A stretch of DNA of 40,961 bases from a virus. The stretch covers positions 1 through 40,961 of IMG/VR virus record IMGVR_UViG_3300028612_001738. The stretch is one strand, 5' to 3'. A program made the position numbers and the translations under genes. Under the pieces are notes generated by a model. The model was not told where the DNA came from, searched no databases, and worked only from the letters and a program-made list of their open reading frames with translations. Positions 26,034 to 32,170 of the stretch are shown here, piece by piece (within the stretch, counting starts at the first letter, position 1; each line of letters starts with the position of its first letter).

Positions 26034-26198
26034 TTATTTTTGTACTAAACCAAAGGCGCTTGAGATTTCATTTATAAATTCATCCAATTCTTCATCATTT
26101 AAGTGTTTAAAGGTAGTGGCTCTTAATCTATCGATTACTTTACGGGCTTCTTTATAACCTTTCCCGGCATTTATATTGTTAAAAGTTGAATTTCCCAT
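26034..26198 (-). CDS. 54-residue protein, unknown
   Basis: Read directly from the DNA: ATG at 26198, TAA at 26034. The protein starts MGNSTFNNINAGKGYKEARK and ends EFINEISSAFGLVQK. It is helical and charged with no motif. It follows an ATATTTATAA motif by 5 nt and lies between the zinc-ribbon microprotein gene and element A. Confidence 0.6.
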   Translation of the reverse strand: MGNSTFNNINAGKGYKEARKVIDRLRATTFKHLNDEELDEFINEISSAFGLVQK

Positions 26199-26203
26199 TT
26201 TAT

Positions 26204-26213
26204 TTATAAATAT
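26204..26213 (-). promoter_or_regulatory. ATATTTATAA motif, copy 6
   Basis: Minus-strand ATATTTATAA, 5 nt before the ATG at 26198, overlapping the stop region of the zinc-ribbon microprotein gene. Confidence 0.35.
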
Positions 26214-26299
26214 TAAATATCTTTTTTACAAATTGAACATTTACCATTTTTTACTAATGTCATGGTGCAACATTTTTTACAAAATTTAAATTTGCTCAT
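26213..26299 (-). CDS. 28-residue zinc-ribbon microprotein
   Basis: Read directly from the DNA: ATG at 26299. The sequence contains two CxxC knuckles, FCKKC...KCSICKK, spaced 10 residues apart, a complete four-Cys zinc ribbon in 28 residues. It starts 7 nt after the RadA-like ATPase gene. Such minimal zinc ribbons in phages often bind RNA polymerase or nucleic acid, but the role here is not shown. Confidence 0.6.
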   Translation of the reverse strand: MSKFKFCKKCCTMTLVKNGKCSICKKDI

Positions 26300-26305
26300 A
26301 ATTTA

Positions 26306-27094
26306 TTAAATTTGTTCGTAACTATAAAATACACTATCTTGATAAAATGAAAAACACAACTTAAAATCTTTATCACAATCTCTATTTTTACTAAATTGTA
26401 ATGTTCTTTCTGTTTTATCTTTATTTACTTCCACGTGACACATTGCATCGGTCATATGTTTTAATCTATTTGAACCTGAAAATTCCCCACCTTTTGTGAC
26501 TTGTTGAATGTTAATAAAAGTAGTATAATAATCTCCTTTATTTTTTCCACCTTTAACTTTATCTTGAAGGCTTAAAAACCAAGATTCTGCAACTCCCATT
26601 GGTACTTTGTAAGTATCTTTATACATTCCTAAAACTTCGGCAATGCTATCAATTACTATTACATCATAACCATCATTAAAAATATATTCAATTACTTCTT
26701 TTACATTTTCTCTATGATGTTTTAAAAATAAGGTTTCAACACATTTAAATTTGGGCATTCTTTTACAATATTTGTAAAAACCAATTTCATCCATCTCTCC
26801 ACTTACAAATAAACATTTGTAACCTTTTTTAGTTAATGAAGAAACAATATCTAATGCAATTGTAGTTTTCCCACTTCCCGGACCACCTACTAATAACATA
26901 TTTGTGGCAGGCATTAATCCACCTTCTGTAGACAAAATAATATCAATCTCTCTACTTGTTTTAAGAGGGATAAATATACTTTTATCAAATGATAATTCTG
27001 ATGCTCTTATTAGTTTAATTGAAGAAGGGTTAAATTTTTTAGTAATAATTACTTTTTTTGGGCGACCTCTACCTCTTTTTTTAACTATTGACAT
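26306..27094 (-). CDS. RadA/UvsX-class RecA-fold ATPase with N-terminal AT-hook
   Basis: 262 residues. Walker A is GGPGSGKTT (70-78), Walker B DVIVIDS (144-150). The later motif FINIQQVTKGGEFSGSNRLK followed by HMTDAM matches the RadA 'HVTK-G-LEHMVD' region. N-terminal residues 6-14 (KRGRGRPKK) form an AT-hook. The protein is short for UvsX, and lacks the RadA zinc finger and Lon-like domain. Likely roles are recombination or branch processing during replication. Element B lies upstream. The gene is divergent from the plus-strand island. Confidence 0.75.
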   Translation of the reverse strand: MSIVKKRGRGRPKKVIITKKFNPSSIKLIRASELSFDKSIFIPLKTSREIDIILSTEGGLMPATNMLLVGGPGSGKTTIALDIVSSLTKKGYKCLFVSGEMDEIGFYKYCKRMPKFKCVETLFLKHHRENVKEVIEYIFNDGYDVIVIDSIAEVLGMYKDTYKVPMGVAESWFLSLQDKVKGGKNKGDYYTTFINIQQVTKGGEFSGSNRLKHMTDAMCHVEVNKDKTERTLQFSKNRDCDKDFKLCFSFYQDSVFYSYEQI

Positions 27095-27120
27095 AACCTT
27101 TATTGTATTTTAATTATTAA

Positions 27121-27173
27121 TATAACGTGAATATACGCAATATATTTCAGGTATCCTAGTTTTTCCGCATAAG
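27121..27173 (-). promoter_or_regulatory. Long intergenic repeat element B
   Basis: Copy B, upstream of the RadA-like ATPase. Coding strand: CTTATGCGG, ACTAGGATACC, CGTATATTCACG, then an A-rich leader ending CAATAAAGGTTATG. It lies in the divergent region between minus- and plus-strand genes. Confidence 0.55.
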
Positions 27174-27192
27174 TTTTTAAAAATTATTTGGA

Positions 27193-27201
27193 ATATTTAT
27201 A
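27193..27201 (+). promoter_or_regulatory. ATATTTATA motif on plus strand
   Basis: ATATTTATA on the plus strand, 22 nt before the ATG of the CAP-domain gene. Here the motif has the plus orientation, matching the gene, which supports it being a strand-specific promoter element. Confidence 0.4.
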
Positions 27202-27223
27202 TATTAATTGTATATTATGTCAT

Positions 27224-27670
27224 ATGAAATTATTTCAATGTTTCAAACGAAAAAAAATAGAATGGATTAAACCTGTCCCATTAATAATACCTTTTGAAGT
27301 AACTGAAGATACATTGTATTTAATAGATTTAATAAATGAATATAGAAATGAAAATAATTTAAATGTTTTACCTTTAAATAATTATTTAATGTCTTTATCT
27401 AAACATAGAACAAATTATTATTTAGAAAAAAACATAAAAGATGGAAACTTACATGCAGGTTTATTAGCCCATACGGAAAAATATTTGGAATCCCAGTTTA
27501 GTAAAATAGGGGAAATTACTATGTATAAATACAGTGATGCTTTTAATAAATTTATGCAAAGCAAACCTCACAATAAATCAATATTGGGAAATTGGGATGA
27601 AATAGGGGGTTCTATCCAATTTAATAAATATAATCACCCCTATTATAATATAACATTTGGTAAAATATAA
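27224..27670 (+). CDS. CAP/SCP-domain (CRISP/PR-1-like) protein
   Basis: 148 residues from the ATG at 27224 (a TTG 36 nt earlier is in frame but less likely). The CAP fold is recognisable: LYLIDLINEYRNENNLN, LNNYLMSLSKHRTNYY (H61), E97 in IGEITM, SDAFNKFMQSKPHNKSI (H117), and the terminal strand YYNITFG. H61, E97 and H117 would form the CAP cavity. No clear signal peptide. CAP proteins are usually secreted and act on membranes, peptides or lipids, and are unusual in phages. Confidence 0.7.
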   Translation: MKLFQCFKRKKIEWIKPVPLIIPFEVTEDTLYLIDLINEYRNENNLNVLPLNNYLMSLSKHRTNYYLEKNIKDGNLHAGLLAHTEKYLESQFSKIGEITMYKYSDAFNKFMQSKPHNKSILGNWDEIGGSIQFNKYNHPYYNITFGKI

Positions 27671-27673
27671 AAA

Positions 27674-27868
27674 ATGGAAGAATTAACATTAATTGAACAA
27701 GCTTTAGATAAAGCCACATTAAAGGGATCGTATAATTTAAAAGAAGCCACACTTGTGGGAAATAATTTTTATGGAATTATAAATTTATTTGAAACAATGA
27801 AACAGGATGATTTAGATAAAACCGAAAAAATCATCTCATTAGAAAATAAACTTAAAAAAAAATCATAG
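27674..27868 (+). CDS. Small helical protein, unknown
   Basis: 64 residues, charged and helical, with a Lys-rich C-terminus (ISLENKLKKKS). It follows the CAP-domain gene by 3 nt, so they are probably one operon. No family recognised. Confidence 0.5.
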   Translation: MEELTLIEQALDKATLKGSYNLKEATLVGNNFYGIINLFETMKQDDLDKTEKIISLENKLKKKS

Positions 27869-27871
27869 AAA

Positions 27872-28019
27872 ATGTTAAAAAAAATAGGAAGTATTGAGAA
27901 CCTACAACACTCATATAGAGTAATTTGATAAATCAACTGATGGAATCCTCCCTAATGGAGATTTTCAAGACGAGGTGTTTAAAATAAAAGAGAATATTTG
28001 TATAAAAGAGGTTATATGA
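27872..28019 (+). pseudogene. Possible frame-shifted small gene upstream of the glycosyltransferase
   Basis: From ATG 27872 the frame gives MLKKIGSIENLQHSYRVI and stops. A +1 shift at the stop continues as DKSTDGILPNGDFQDEVFKI and IKENICIKEVI to a TGA that overlaps the glycosyltransferase ATG (ATGA). The two parts read as one about 48-residue protein coupled to the next gene. It may be a real frameshift, sequence error, or chance. Confidence 0.35.
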
Positions 28020-28651
28020 AATATGCATTTTTAGTTCCAATATACAACCATATTAGTGGTAGGTTATTCAAACGTTTTTTGAATTTACAAGAATGGTGCC
28101 CACAATTAGATGGTAAAATTTATACCGTAGTAGGTAGAACACATGTAGATGCACGAAATTGGTTATGTACTAATGGGGGAGGTTTTTATAATCCTCTAAG
28201 TTTAATCAATAAAGTAGATTATTTAATATGGATTGATGCAGATCAAGACTTTAATTATACTGAGTTAAATACATTATTAAAATATGATTCACAATTTTGT
28301 GCAGGATGGTATGTAAAAGATTTAAGTGGTATTGGGATGATAGCAGATTGGGATGAACATAATTTTAAGAAAACGGGCACAATGAAATTTTGGCATAGTG
28401 ATGATATAGTTAAACAAAAAAAACCATTTAAAGTAGATTATTGTGGGTTTGGTTTTACTAAAGTATCTACTAATATATTAAAAGAAATGGAATATCCATA
28501 TTTTAGACAGAGAGTAGTTGAAATAGGAAAATATAAAGAAAATGTATCAGAAGATGCTACATTTTGTTTAGACGTAAAAGATAAATTAGGTATAAAACCA
28601 ACAATATTACCAGAATTAAGAATTAGACATTTAAAGGAATTATATGTTTAA
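28016..28651 (+). CDS. GT-A-fold glycosyltransferase
   Basis: 211 residues from the ATG at 28016. The start MKYAFLVPIYN is the nucleotide-sugar-binding first strand. The metal-binding DxD lies in DYLIWIDADQDF (D74, D76), RNWL precedes it, and the acceptor-side block is FKVDYCGFGFTKVS with a later SEDATFCLDVKD. It should transfer a sugar from a nucleotide donor; the acceptor is not readable. Neighbours are a CAP protein, a PspC protein and a decayed glycosyltransferase fragment, so cell-surface or virion glycan modification is plausible. Confidence 0.75.
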   Translation: MKYAFLVPIYNHISGRLFKRFLNLQEWCPQLDGKIYTVVGRTHVDARNWLCTNGGGFYNPLSLINKVDYLIWIDADQDFNYTELNTLLKYDSQFCAGWYVKDLSGIGMIADWDEHNFKKTGTMKFWHSDDIVKQKKPFKVDYCGFGFTKVSTNILKEMEYPYFRQRVVEIGKYKENVSEDATFCLDVKDKLGIKPTILPELRIRHLKELYV

Positions 28652-28684
28652 TATATAGAAACTATGGAAGTGTGGTAAGAATAA

Positions 28685-28765
28685 ATAAAATATGGTAGTA
28701 AAAGAGATCAATTAAGTTTTGATTATATGGTTTGGAAGAGTAATTTTAAATTTAAATATATATAA
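28685..28765 (+). pseudogene. C-terminal relic of a glycosyltransferase-like gene
   Basis: A 26-codon open stretch with no start encodes KYGSKRDQLSFDYMVWK. The (G)S-RDQLSF-Y--WK signature ends many capsule glycosyltransferase-like (DUF616-type) proteins (memory). The upstream part of such a gene is absent. It sits right after the intact glycosyltransferase, so this locus has probably exchanged glycosyltransferase genes. Confidence 0.45.
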
Positions 28766-28783
28766 TTATTAAAAATTAATAAC

Positions 28784-29125
28784 ATGAAAAAATTTTATAG
28801 AAGTAGTAAAAATTCAAAAATAGGTGGGGTTTGTGAAGGATTAGCTAAACTCACAAACACAGATCCTATTTTTTGGAGGGTAGTTTTTATTGCCTTCTTA
28901 TTTACAATTATTCCTGCATTTTTAATTTATATATTATTATGGATTGCTATTCCTTTAAAAATAGATGAAAATGAAGAAATACCCATAATCTTAAAAGATA
29001 TAAAAGAAGAAAATATAAAATTTGAAATAGAAGAACTTCAATATAAGTTAGATAATGATTATAATGCAATTGAAGTAATTAATGAATTAAAATCTCAAAT
29101 AAGGGCATTAAATAAAAAATTATGA
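28784..29125 (+). CDS. PspC-domain membrane protein
   Basis: 113 residues. The PspC domain covers residues 1-60: KKFYRSSKNSKIGGVCEGLA, then DPIFWRVVFI and a membrane segment (about 31-57) ending LLWIAIPL. The C-terminal half is a charged helix with coiled-coil pattern. PspC proteins sense or respond to envelope stress in bacteria. A phage copy could act on host membrane integrity. Its TGA overlaps the ATG of a zinc microprotein (ATGA). Confidence 0.8.
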   Translation: MKKFYRSSKNSKIGGVCEGLAKLTNTDPIFWRVVFIAFLFTIIPAFLIYILLWIAIPLKIDENEEIPIILKDIKEENIKFEIEELQYKLDNDYNAIEVINELKSQIRALNKKL

Positions 29126-29268
29126 AATGCCCTCATTCAATCTTAACAAAGATAAATCATTGGTGGTTTAACCTTAAATGTGGGGGCTGCAATAAAAGAT
29201 TTAGAAAACTCCCCAAAGGAAATTGGGGAACAATGGAATTAATTAAAAAAGAAACTAAACGAAAATAA
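29122..29268 (+). CDS. 48-residue zinc-binding microprotein coupled to PspC
   Basis: Read directly from the DNA: ATG overlapping the PspC stop. The sequence starts MKCPHSILTK and contains LKCGGCNKRFRKL, giving a CxxH/CxxC-type zinc site, and a basic C-terminus (ETKRK). The 4-nt overlap implies translational coupling with PspC, so the two may work together. Function unknown. Confidence 0.55.
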   Translation: MKCPHSILTKINHWWFNLKCGGCNKRFRKLPKGNWGTMELIKKETKRK

Positions 29269-29386
29269 GTTAGAAACATTAATATGTATATAATTTGTAT
29301 TTCCATCACACACCCCACCAAAAATAATCCGTATATATAGGTTAGGTATGATAATATATATTTAAATAATAAGTTAAAATCCACAT

Positions 29387-29599
29387 ATGAAAACTAAAAT
29401 ACTAACCGCTGAATATAAATTAATTAGAGAAGGGGAACATACAAAAATGGAGATAATAAAACCCTTATTAAATGTAGTTGAAGATTTTATAAAAGATTTA
29501 CCATCTTCAGACAATGTTACCCAAATAACAGTACATAATGATCAATGTTTAATATTATATAAAAAACGATTAATACAGACCGGATTTTTGAGAAAATGA
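29387..29599 (+). CDS. Small protein, unknown
   Basis: 70 residues, mixed alpha/beta, ending LILYKKRLIQTGFLRK. It is preceded by an AT-rich gap with ATATATATTTAAATAATAAG. No family recognised. It is followed by a duplicated gene cassette. Confidence 0.5.
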   Translation: MKTKILTAEYKLIREGEHTKMEIIKPLLNVVEDFIKDLPSSDNVTQITVHNDQCLILYKKRLIQTGFLRK

Positions 29600-29615
29600 G
29601 ATATATCTTTCTTTA

Positions 29616-29659
29616 ATGAATTTAAATTTTAATGTTATGAAAAATTCAACAACAAAATT
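29616..29659 (+). repeat. 44-bp leader repeat, copy 1
   Basis: The 44 nt starting ATGAATTTAAATTTTAATG recur at 29899-29942 with one mismatch. The repeat spans the putative translation leader and the first codons of two small genes. A shorter relative (TTAATGTTATGGAAAATTT) lies at 30132, so it marks a small gene family. Confidence 0.8.
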
Positions 29660-29858
29660 ATGTGTATATGAATCACCCCAAGGTTGGTACTTTGCAGAAT
29701 CATTCTGGGACTACTGGGCAGAAGAATTTGCACCTGAAGTAGAGCATGAATTAACAGACTGTATTTACTATTCTACAAAAAAGTTAGCTTTACTTGCTTT
29801 AAAATTATTTAAGCAACAAAATATAAGTCTTATCGACGAATCAGACTTACCTTTTTAA
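29637..29858 (+). CDS. Small duplicated-family protein 1
   Basis: 73 residues from the second Met (MKNSTTKLC). The first ATG (29616) is in frame, but the third family copy lacks it, so the second Met is preferred. Trp/Tyr-rich centre (QGWYFAESFWDYWAEEF), and the C-terminus has STKKLALLALKLFKQQN, which recurs in the decayed copy at 30344. Followed by a strong terminator. Function unknown. Confidence 0.55.
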   Translation: MKNSTTKLCVYESPQGWYFAESFWDYWAEEFAPEVEHELTDCIYYSTKKLALLALKLFKQQNISLIDESDLPF

Positions 29859-29862
29859 TCTT

Positions 29863-29885
29863 AAAGGGGACTTTGTCCCCTTTTT
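29863..29885 (+). terminator. Rho-independent terminator
   Basis: AAAGGGGAC-TTT-GTCCCCTTT forms a perfect 9-bp stem with a 3-nt loop, followed by TT on the plus strand: the best terminator in the window. It closes the transcript of the 29637 gene. Confidence 0.85.
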
Positions 29886-29898
29886 AATTAAATAATAA

Positions 29899-29942
29899 AT
29901 GAATTTAAATTTTAATGTTATGAAAAATTTAACAACAAAATT
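29899..29942 (+). repeat. 44-bp leader repeat, copy 2
   Basis: Second copy of the leader repeat, 43 of 44 positions identical to 29616-29659. It lies immediately after the terminator and upstream of the second small gene. Confidence 0.8.
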
Positions 29943-30135
29943 TAGTGTATTGAAAACAATCGATGAACCCATTAAAGAAGGTGATTGGTATTTATACAAC
30001 TCTAATAATGATTCTAAAAAAACTAAATGGGTATTACTTAAAGCTAAAAAAGTACTTAATGATGGGTTATATGAATATATTGATACCCATGTACATATTT
30101 GGTGTAAAAAAATACTAACAACTAATAAATCTTAA
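29920..30135 (+). CDS. Small duplicated-family protein 2
   Basis: 71 residues from the second Met (MKNLTTKFS). It shares only its first residues with protein 1. Then KEGDWYLYNSNNDSKKTKW and a His-rich IDTHVHIWCKK near the end. The stop lies just before the related leader of the next gene. No family recognised. Confidence 0.5.
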   Translation: MKNLTTKFSVLKTIDEPIKEGDWYLYNSNNDSKKTKWVLLKAKKVLNDGLYEYIDTHVHIWCKKILTTNKS

Positions 30136-30139
30136 TGTT

Positions 30140-30343
30140 ATGGAAAATTTAAAAAATTTAAAAGCTCATAAATTATTACAAATGATTAAAGATTCTCTTA
30201 ATTCTCTAAAATATGGTGATAATTTAATTATAATAGTTACACAATCCGGTGGTACGATAGATGTAAATGGGGATTGGGTTGTGACTCCTTCGATTGAATA
30301 TAATGCCGAATTTGAAATTCAATGTATTAGACCTGAGGGTTAA
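30140..30343 (+). CDS. Small duplicated-family protein 3, ending at an in-frame TAA
   Basis: 67 residues, starting MENLKNLKAHKLLQ after a shortened copy of the family leader. It ends IQCIRPEG at a TAA (30341-30343). The same frame continues after the stop with family-type sequence (see the next entry), so the gene may be interrupted by a nonsense change. Confidence 0.5.
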   Translation: MENLKNLKAHKLLQMIKDSLNSLKYGDNLIIIVTQSGGTIDVNGDWVVTPSIEYNAEFEIQCIRPEG

Positions 30344-30505
30344 AAACAGTTTACTATTAATACTAAAAAACAAGCTTTACTTGCTTTAAAAATATTTACT
30401 AATCAATCTTCTCCTTATTGGTTGGGAGAACAGGAAATAATATATAAATATATAGATGTATATTACAAAAGAATCTTCCGAATTTCTTCTTTCAATATTA
30501 CCTGA
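30344..30505 (+). pseudogene. In-frame continuation of the 30140 gene after a stop
   Basis: Directly after the TAA the same frame encodes KQFTINTKKQALLALKIFTN, matching STKKLALLALKLFKQ of protein 1. The frame then runs to TGA at 30503-30505. This is either the lost C-terminus of the 30140 gene or a fused relic. Stop read-through cannot be excluded. Confidence 0.55.
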
Positions 30506-30578
30506 ATGGACCACAAAAGATGTTAAAGGGGTAAGTAATACTTTTTATGGGACTGGTAGTCAAGAAGGGGATAATTAA
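30456..30578 (+). CDS. 40-residue protein, unknown
   Basis: Read directly from the DNA, ATG at 30456, overlapping the relic frame above. Starts MYITKESSEFLLSILPEW; ends GTGSQEGDN. No motif. An AT-rich leader (ATATATAAATATATAG) precedes it. Moderate support only. Confidence 0.4.
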   Translation: MYITKESSEFLLSILPEWTTKDVKGVSNTFYGTGSQEGDN

Positions 30579-30587
30579 TAGAAATTA

Positions 30588-30704
30588 ATGAAATATTTTA
30601 TGGAAAATCAAGATGAAAAGAATTTTTTAAAAGGAATGATTTTAATTTTATTAATAATATTTGGGTGGTGGATAATACATGAATTATTTTCATTGTTTGT
30701 TTAA
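30588..30704 (+). CDS. 38-residue single-pass membrane microprotein
   Basis: ATG at 30588 (an internal ATG at 30600 is also possible). After a charged start (ENQDEKNFLKG) there is a clear membrane segment (MILILLIIFGWWIIHELFSL). This is the last gene of the plus-strand island. A small membrane toxin, antiholin or regulator is possible; function not shown. Confidence 0.5.
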   Translation: MKYFMENQDEKNFLKGMILILLIIFGWWIIHELFSLFV

Positions 30705-30888
30705 GATTATGATATAAGTATATAGGGGGGGGAGGGTCGTAAAGATCGTTTTTGATTCACTAATTGGTACACATCTTTTTTTTCATATATCCACTGTATA
30801 TGGATACCAACGCACATGGGATATAGTACATAATGACATAGTTATATATACGGGCGTATATCGCATGAAGTATACGGGTTGGACATAA
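30705..30888. other. Convergent intergenic region with palindromes and a G8-A-G3 run
   Basis: About 180 nt between the last plus-strand gene and the first minus-strand genes. It holds a G run (GGGGGGGGAGGG, 30725-30736), TATCCA-N7-TGGATA (30788-30806) and the near-perfect palindrome ATATACG-GG-CGTATAT (30846-30861). No long open frame is seen. It may contain bidirectional termination, an island junction or protein-binding sites. Confidence 0.4.
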
Positions 30889-30951
30889 TTACTTGGGTTT
30901 ACCATCCAACCAAAATCTATATTCTTTATAACACTCTTTTATTCCACACAT
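30889..30951 (-). CDS. Possible 20-residue micro-ORF
   Basis: ATG at 30951 preceded by AAATAAAGGT, the same leader used by larger genes, encodes MCGIKECYKEYRFWLDGKPK. The leader is the only support. A stem-loop (GGTTGGA/TCCAACC) lies within it. Confidence 0.3.
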   Translation of the reverse strand: MCGIKECYKEYRFWLDGKPK

Positions 30952-30959
30952 ACCTTTAT

Positions 30960-31148
30960 TTATTTGATTTTAATTAACCAACCCCATTTTATACCATTTG
31001 TTACTCTGTTTTTAATAGTAGAATAATCCTGGATCTCTTCACAGTATTTAAAATCACTTAATATTTGTTCTTGCCTTTGAATATTAAGATTCCACTCATC
31101 TTTTATTACAATTTGATAGGTTACACCTCCATATTCGTAAGTAGTCAT
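30960..31148 (-). CDS. Small protein, unknown
   Basis: 62 residues, starting MTTYEYGGVTYQIVIKDEWN, beta-rich then helical and Lys/Ile-rich; possible nucleic-acid or structural binding. No motif. It lies downstream of the beta-rich gene at 31188. Confidence 0.5.
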   Translation of the reverse strand: MTTYEYGGVTYQIVIKDEWNLNIQRQEQILSDFKYCEEIQDYSTIKNRVTNGIKWGWLIKIK

Positions 31149-31187
31149 ATATTTATTTGTTAATTAATGTATAAATTAAATAAATCT

Positions 31188-31526
31188 CTATGTAATTTCT
31201 AAAGTAAACATTCCAGTGCCTCTTAAATATAATGTTGTGCCGGCTATAGATGTGGATGGTGTGTAGGTAAAGGAACTATCACCTTTAGGTACAACTACAC
31301 TAGAGATATAAGATGAGGTAATTAAACTCATTGAAGATGGAACTATATAAGTACCTGCACAGTTAGTAGGAGAGTTACTATCATAAAAACCACTTGATGT
31401 TCTGACTGTTTCCATTGTGAAATAAGAAGAACCTGAGGGATTAGTGAAAGTAAAGGTTTTGGAGCCATTTAAATTTTCACTTATAGAACCTGATCCGTAT
31501 AGTTGGGTTGATGTATATGTTGCCAT
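31188..31526 (-). CDS. Small Ser/Thr-rich virion-associated candidate
   Basis: 112 residues, about a third Ser/Thr, beta-predicted throughout (SGSSYFTMETVRTSSGF; VVVPKGDSSFTYTPS). No charge clusters, no membrane segment. Composition is typical of phage head decoration or fibre proteins. Not recognised by family; different from the 101-residue protein at 2712. Confidence 0.5.
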   Translation of the reverse strand: MATYTSTQLYGSGSISENLNGSKTFTFTNPSGSSYFTMETVRTSSGFYDSNSPTNCAGTYIVPSSMSLITSSYISSVVVPKGDSSFTYTPSTSIAGTTLYLRGTGMFTLEIT

Positions 31527-31556
31527 TTATTTTTTATTGTTCCGCTTCTCCATTCA

Positions 31557-32015
31557 TTAAAAATAATAATCATCTGATACTATATCAATATGGTCTCTTA
31601 TCATAGCATCTAAATATAAATTAACATCACTAGCAGACATTGCTTTTATCATAGATGTAATAATATAATCATCATCATCAATAGCATCTCTAAGTCTATC
31701 TAATTTATCCCATGCTTTTTCATCTAATGTTTCACCCATTATTTTCTTTTGCTTAACTGCAGGTCCTGATCCACAACTTTCTTCAACATCTAACGGAAAA
31801 GTGTCTGGGTCGAGTAAAATATTGGGTTGATTGCGAATAACACCACCTCCCACTATTTCTTCAATAACATTAGCTAATTCATCACCACCTATATTGCCGT
31901 TTCTGTATTGGTCTAAGTGCATTTTTATTTCATCTGCATTAACTTCTACAAATTCATCTTCTTCATTTAATAAACTGCCTTCTGTTAAATACTTTCTTAA
32001 ATCGAAATTGTTCAT
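31557..32015 (-). CDS. Protein with MNNFDLRKYL N-terminal motif
   Basis: 152 residues from the ATG at 32015, preferred over upstream in-frame starts because an ATATTTATA motif lies 23 nt before it and the start MNNFDLRKYLTEG matches a recurrent N-terminus in uncultured marine phage proteins (memory). Acidic, with EDEFVEVNADEIKMHLDQY and a C-terminal acidic helix (AIDDDDYIITSMIKAM). It precedes the gene at 31188. Possibly an internal or packaged protein; inference only. Confidence 0.6.
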   Translation of the reverse strand: MNNFDLRKYLTEGSLLNEEDEFVEVNADEIKMHLDQYRNGNIGGDELANVIEEIVGGGVIRNQPNILLDPDTFPLDVEESCGSGPAVKQKKIMGETLDEKAWDKLDRLRDAIDDDDYIITSMIKAMSASDVNLYLDAMIRDHIDIVSDDYYF

Positions 32016-32038
32016 TTTATTATGTTTCAGTTGTTGCA

Positions 32039-32047
32039 TATAAATAT
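32039..32047 (-). promoter_or_regulatory. ATATTTATA motif, copy upstream of 32015
   Basis: Minus-strand ATATTTATA (9 of 10 positions), 23 nt before the ATG at 32015. It separates this gene from the tRNA gene. Confidence 0.35.
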
Positions 32048-32094
32048 ACGATCTCCTTCTAAGATTTAACAATAACAAATATAACTATAAACTC

Positions 32095-32167
32095 GTGCGG
32101 GAGGGGGACTCGAACCCCCGACCTAGAGCTTATGAGGCTCTCGAGATACCATCTTCTCCACCCCGCA
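32095..32167 (-). tRNA. tRNA-Met (anticodon CAT), initiator-like features
   Basis: A full cloverleaf: acceptor TGCGGGG/TCCCGCA, D arm GAGA/TCTC with AGATGGTA loop, anticodon arm AGAGC-CTCATAA-GCTCT, T arm GGGGG-TTCGAGT-CCCCC. Anticodon CAT. The D stem has A11:U24 and the 5' end TGCGGGGTGGAG resembles bacterial initiator tRNA, but the anticodon stem lacks the three G:C pairs of initiators. Discriminator is C, and no CCA is encoded. It may also be read as elongator Met or Ile2. Confidence 0.9.
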
Positions 32168-32170
32168 TAT

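Noticed and set aside
26904-27113. Plus-strand open frame opposite the RadA-like gene
   Set aside because: Antisense of the Walker A region.
29157-29384. Minus-strand 75-residue frame
   Set aside because: Antisense of the zinc microprotein coupled to PspC; no leader.
31831-32043. Plus-strand frame opposite the 31557 gene
   Set aside because: Antisense shadow.
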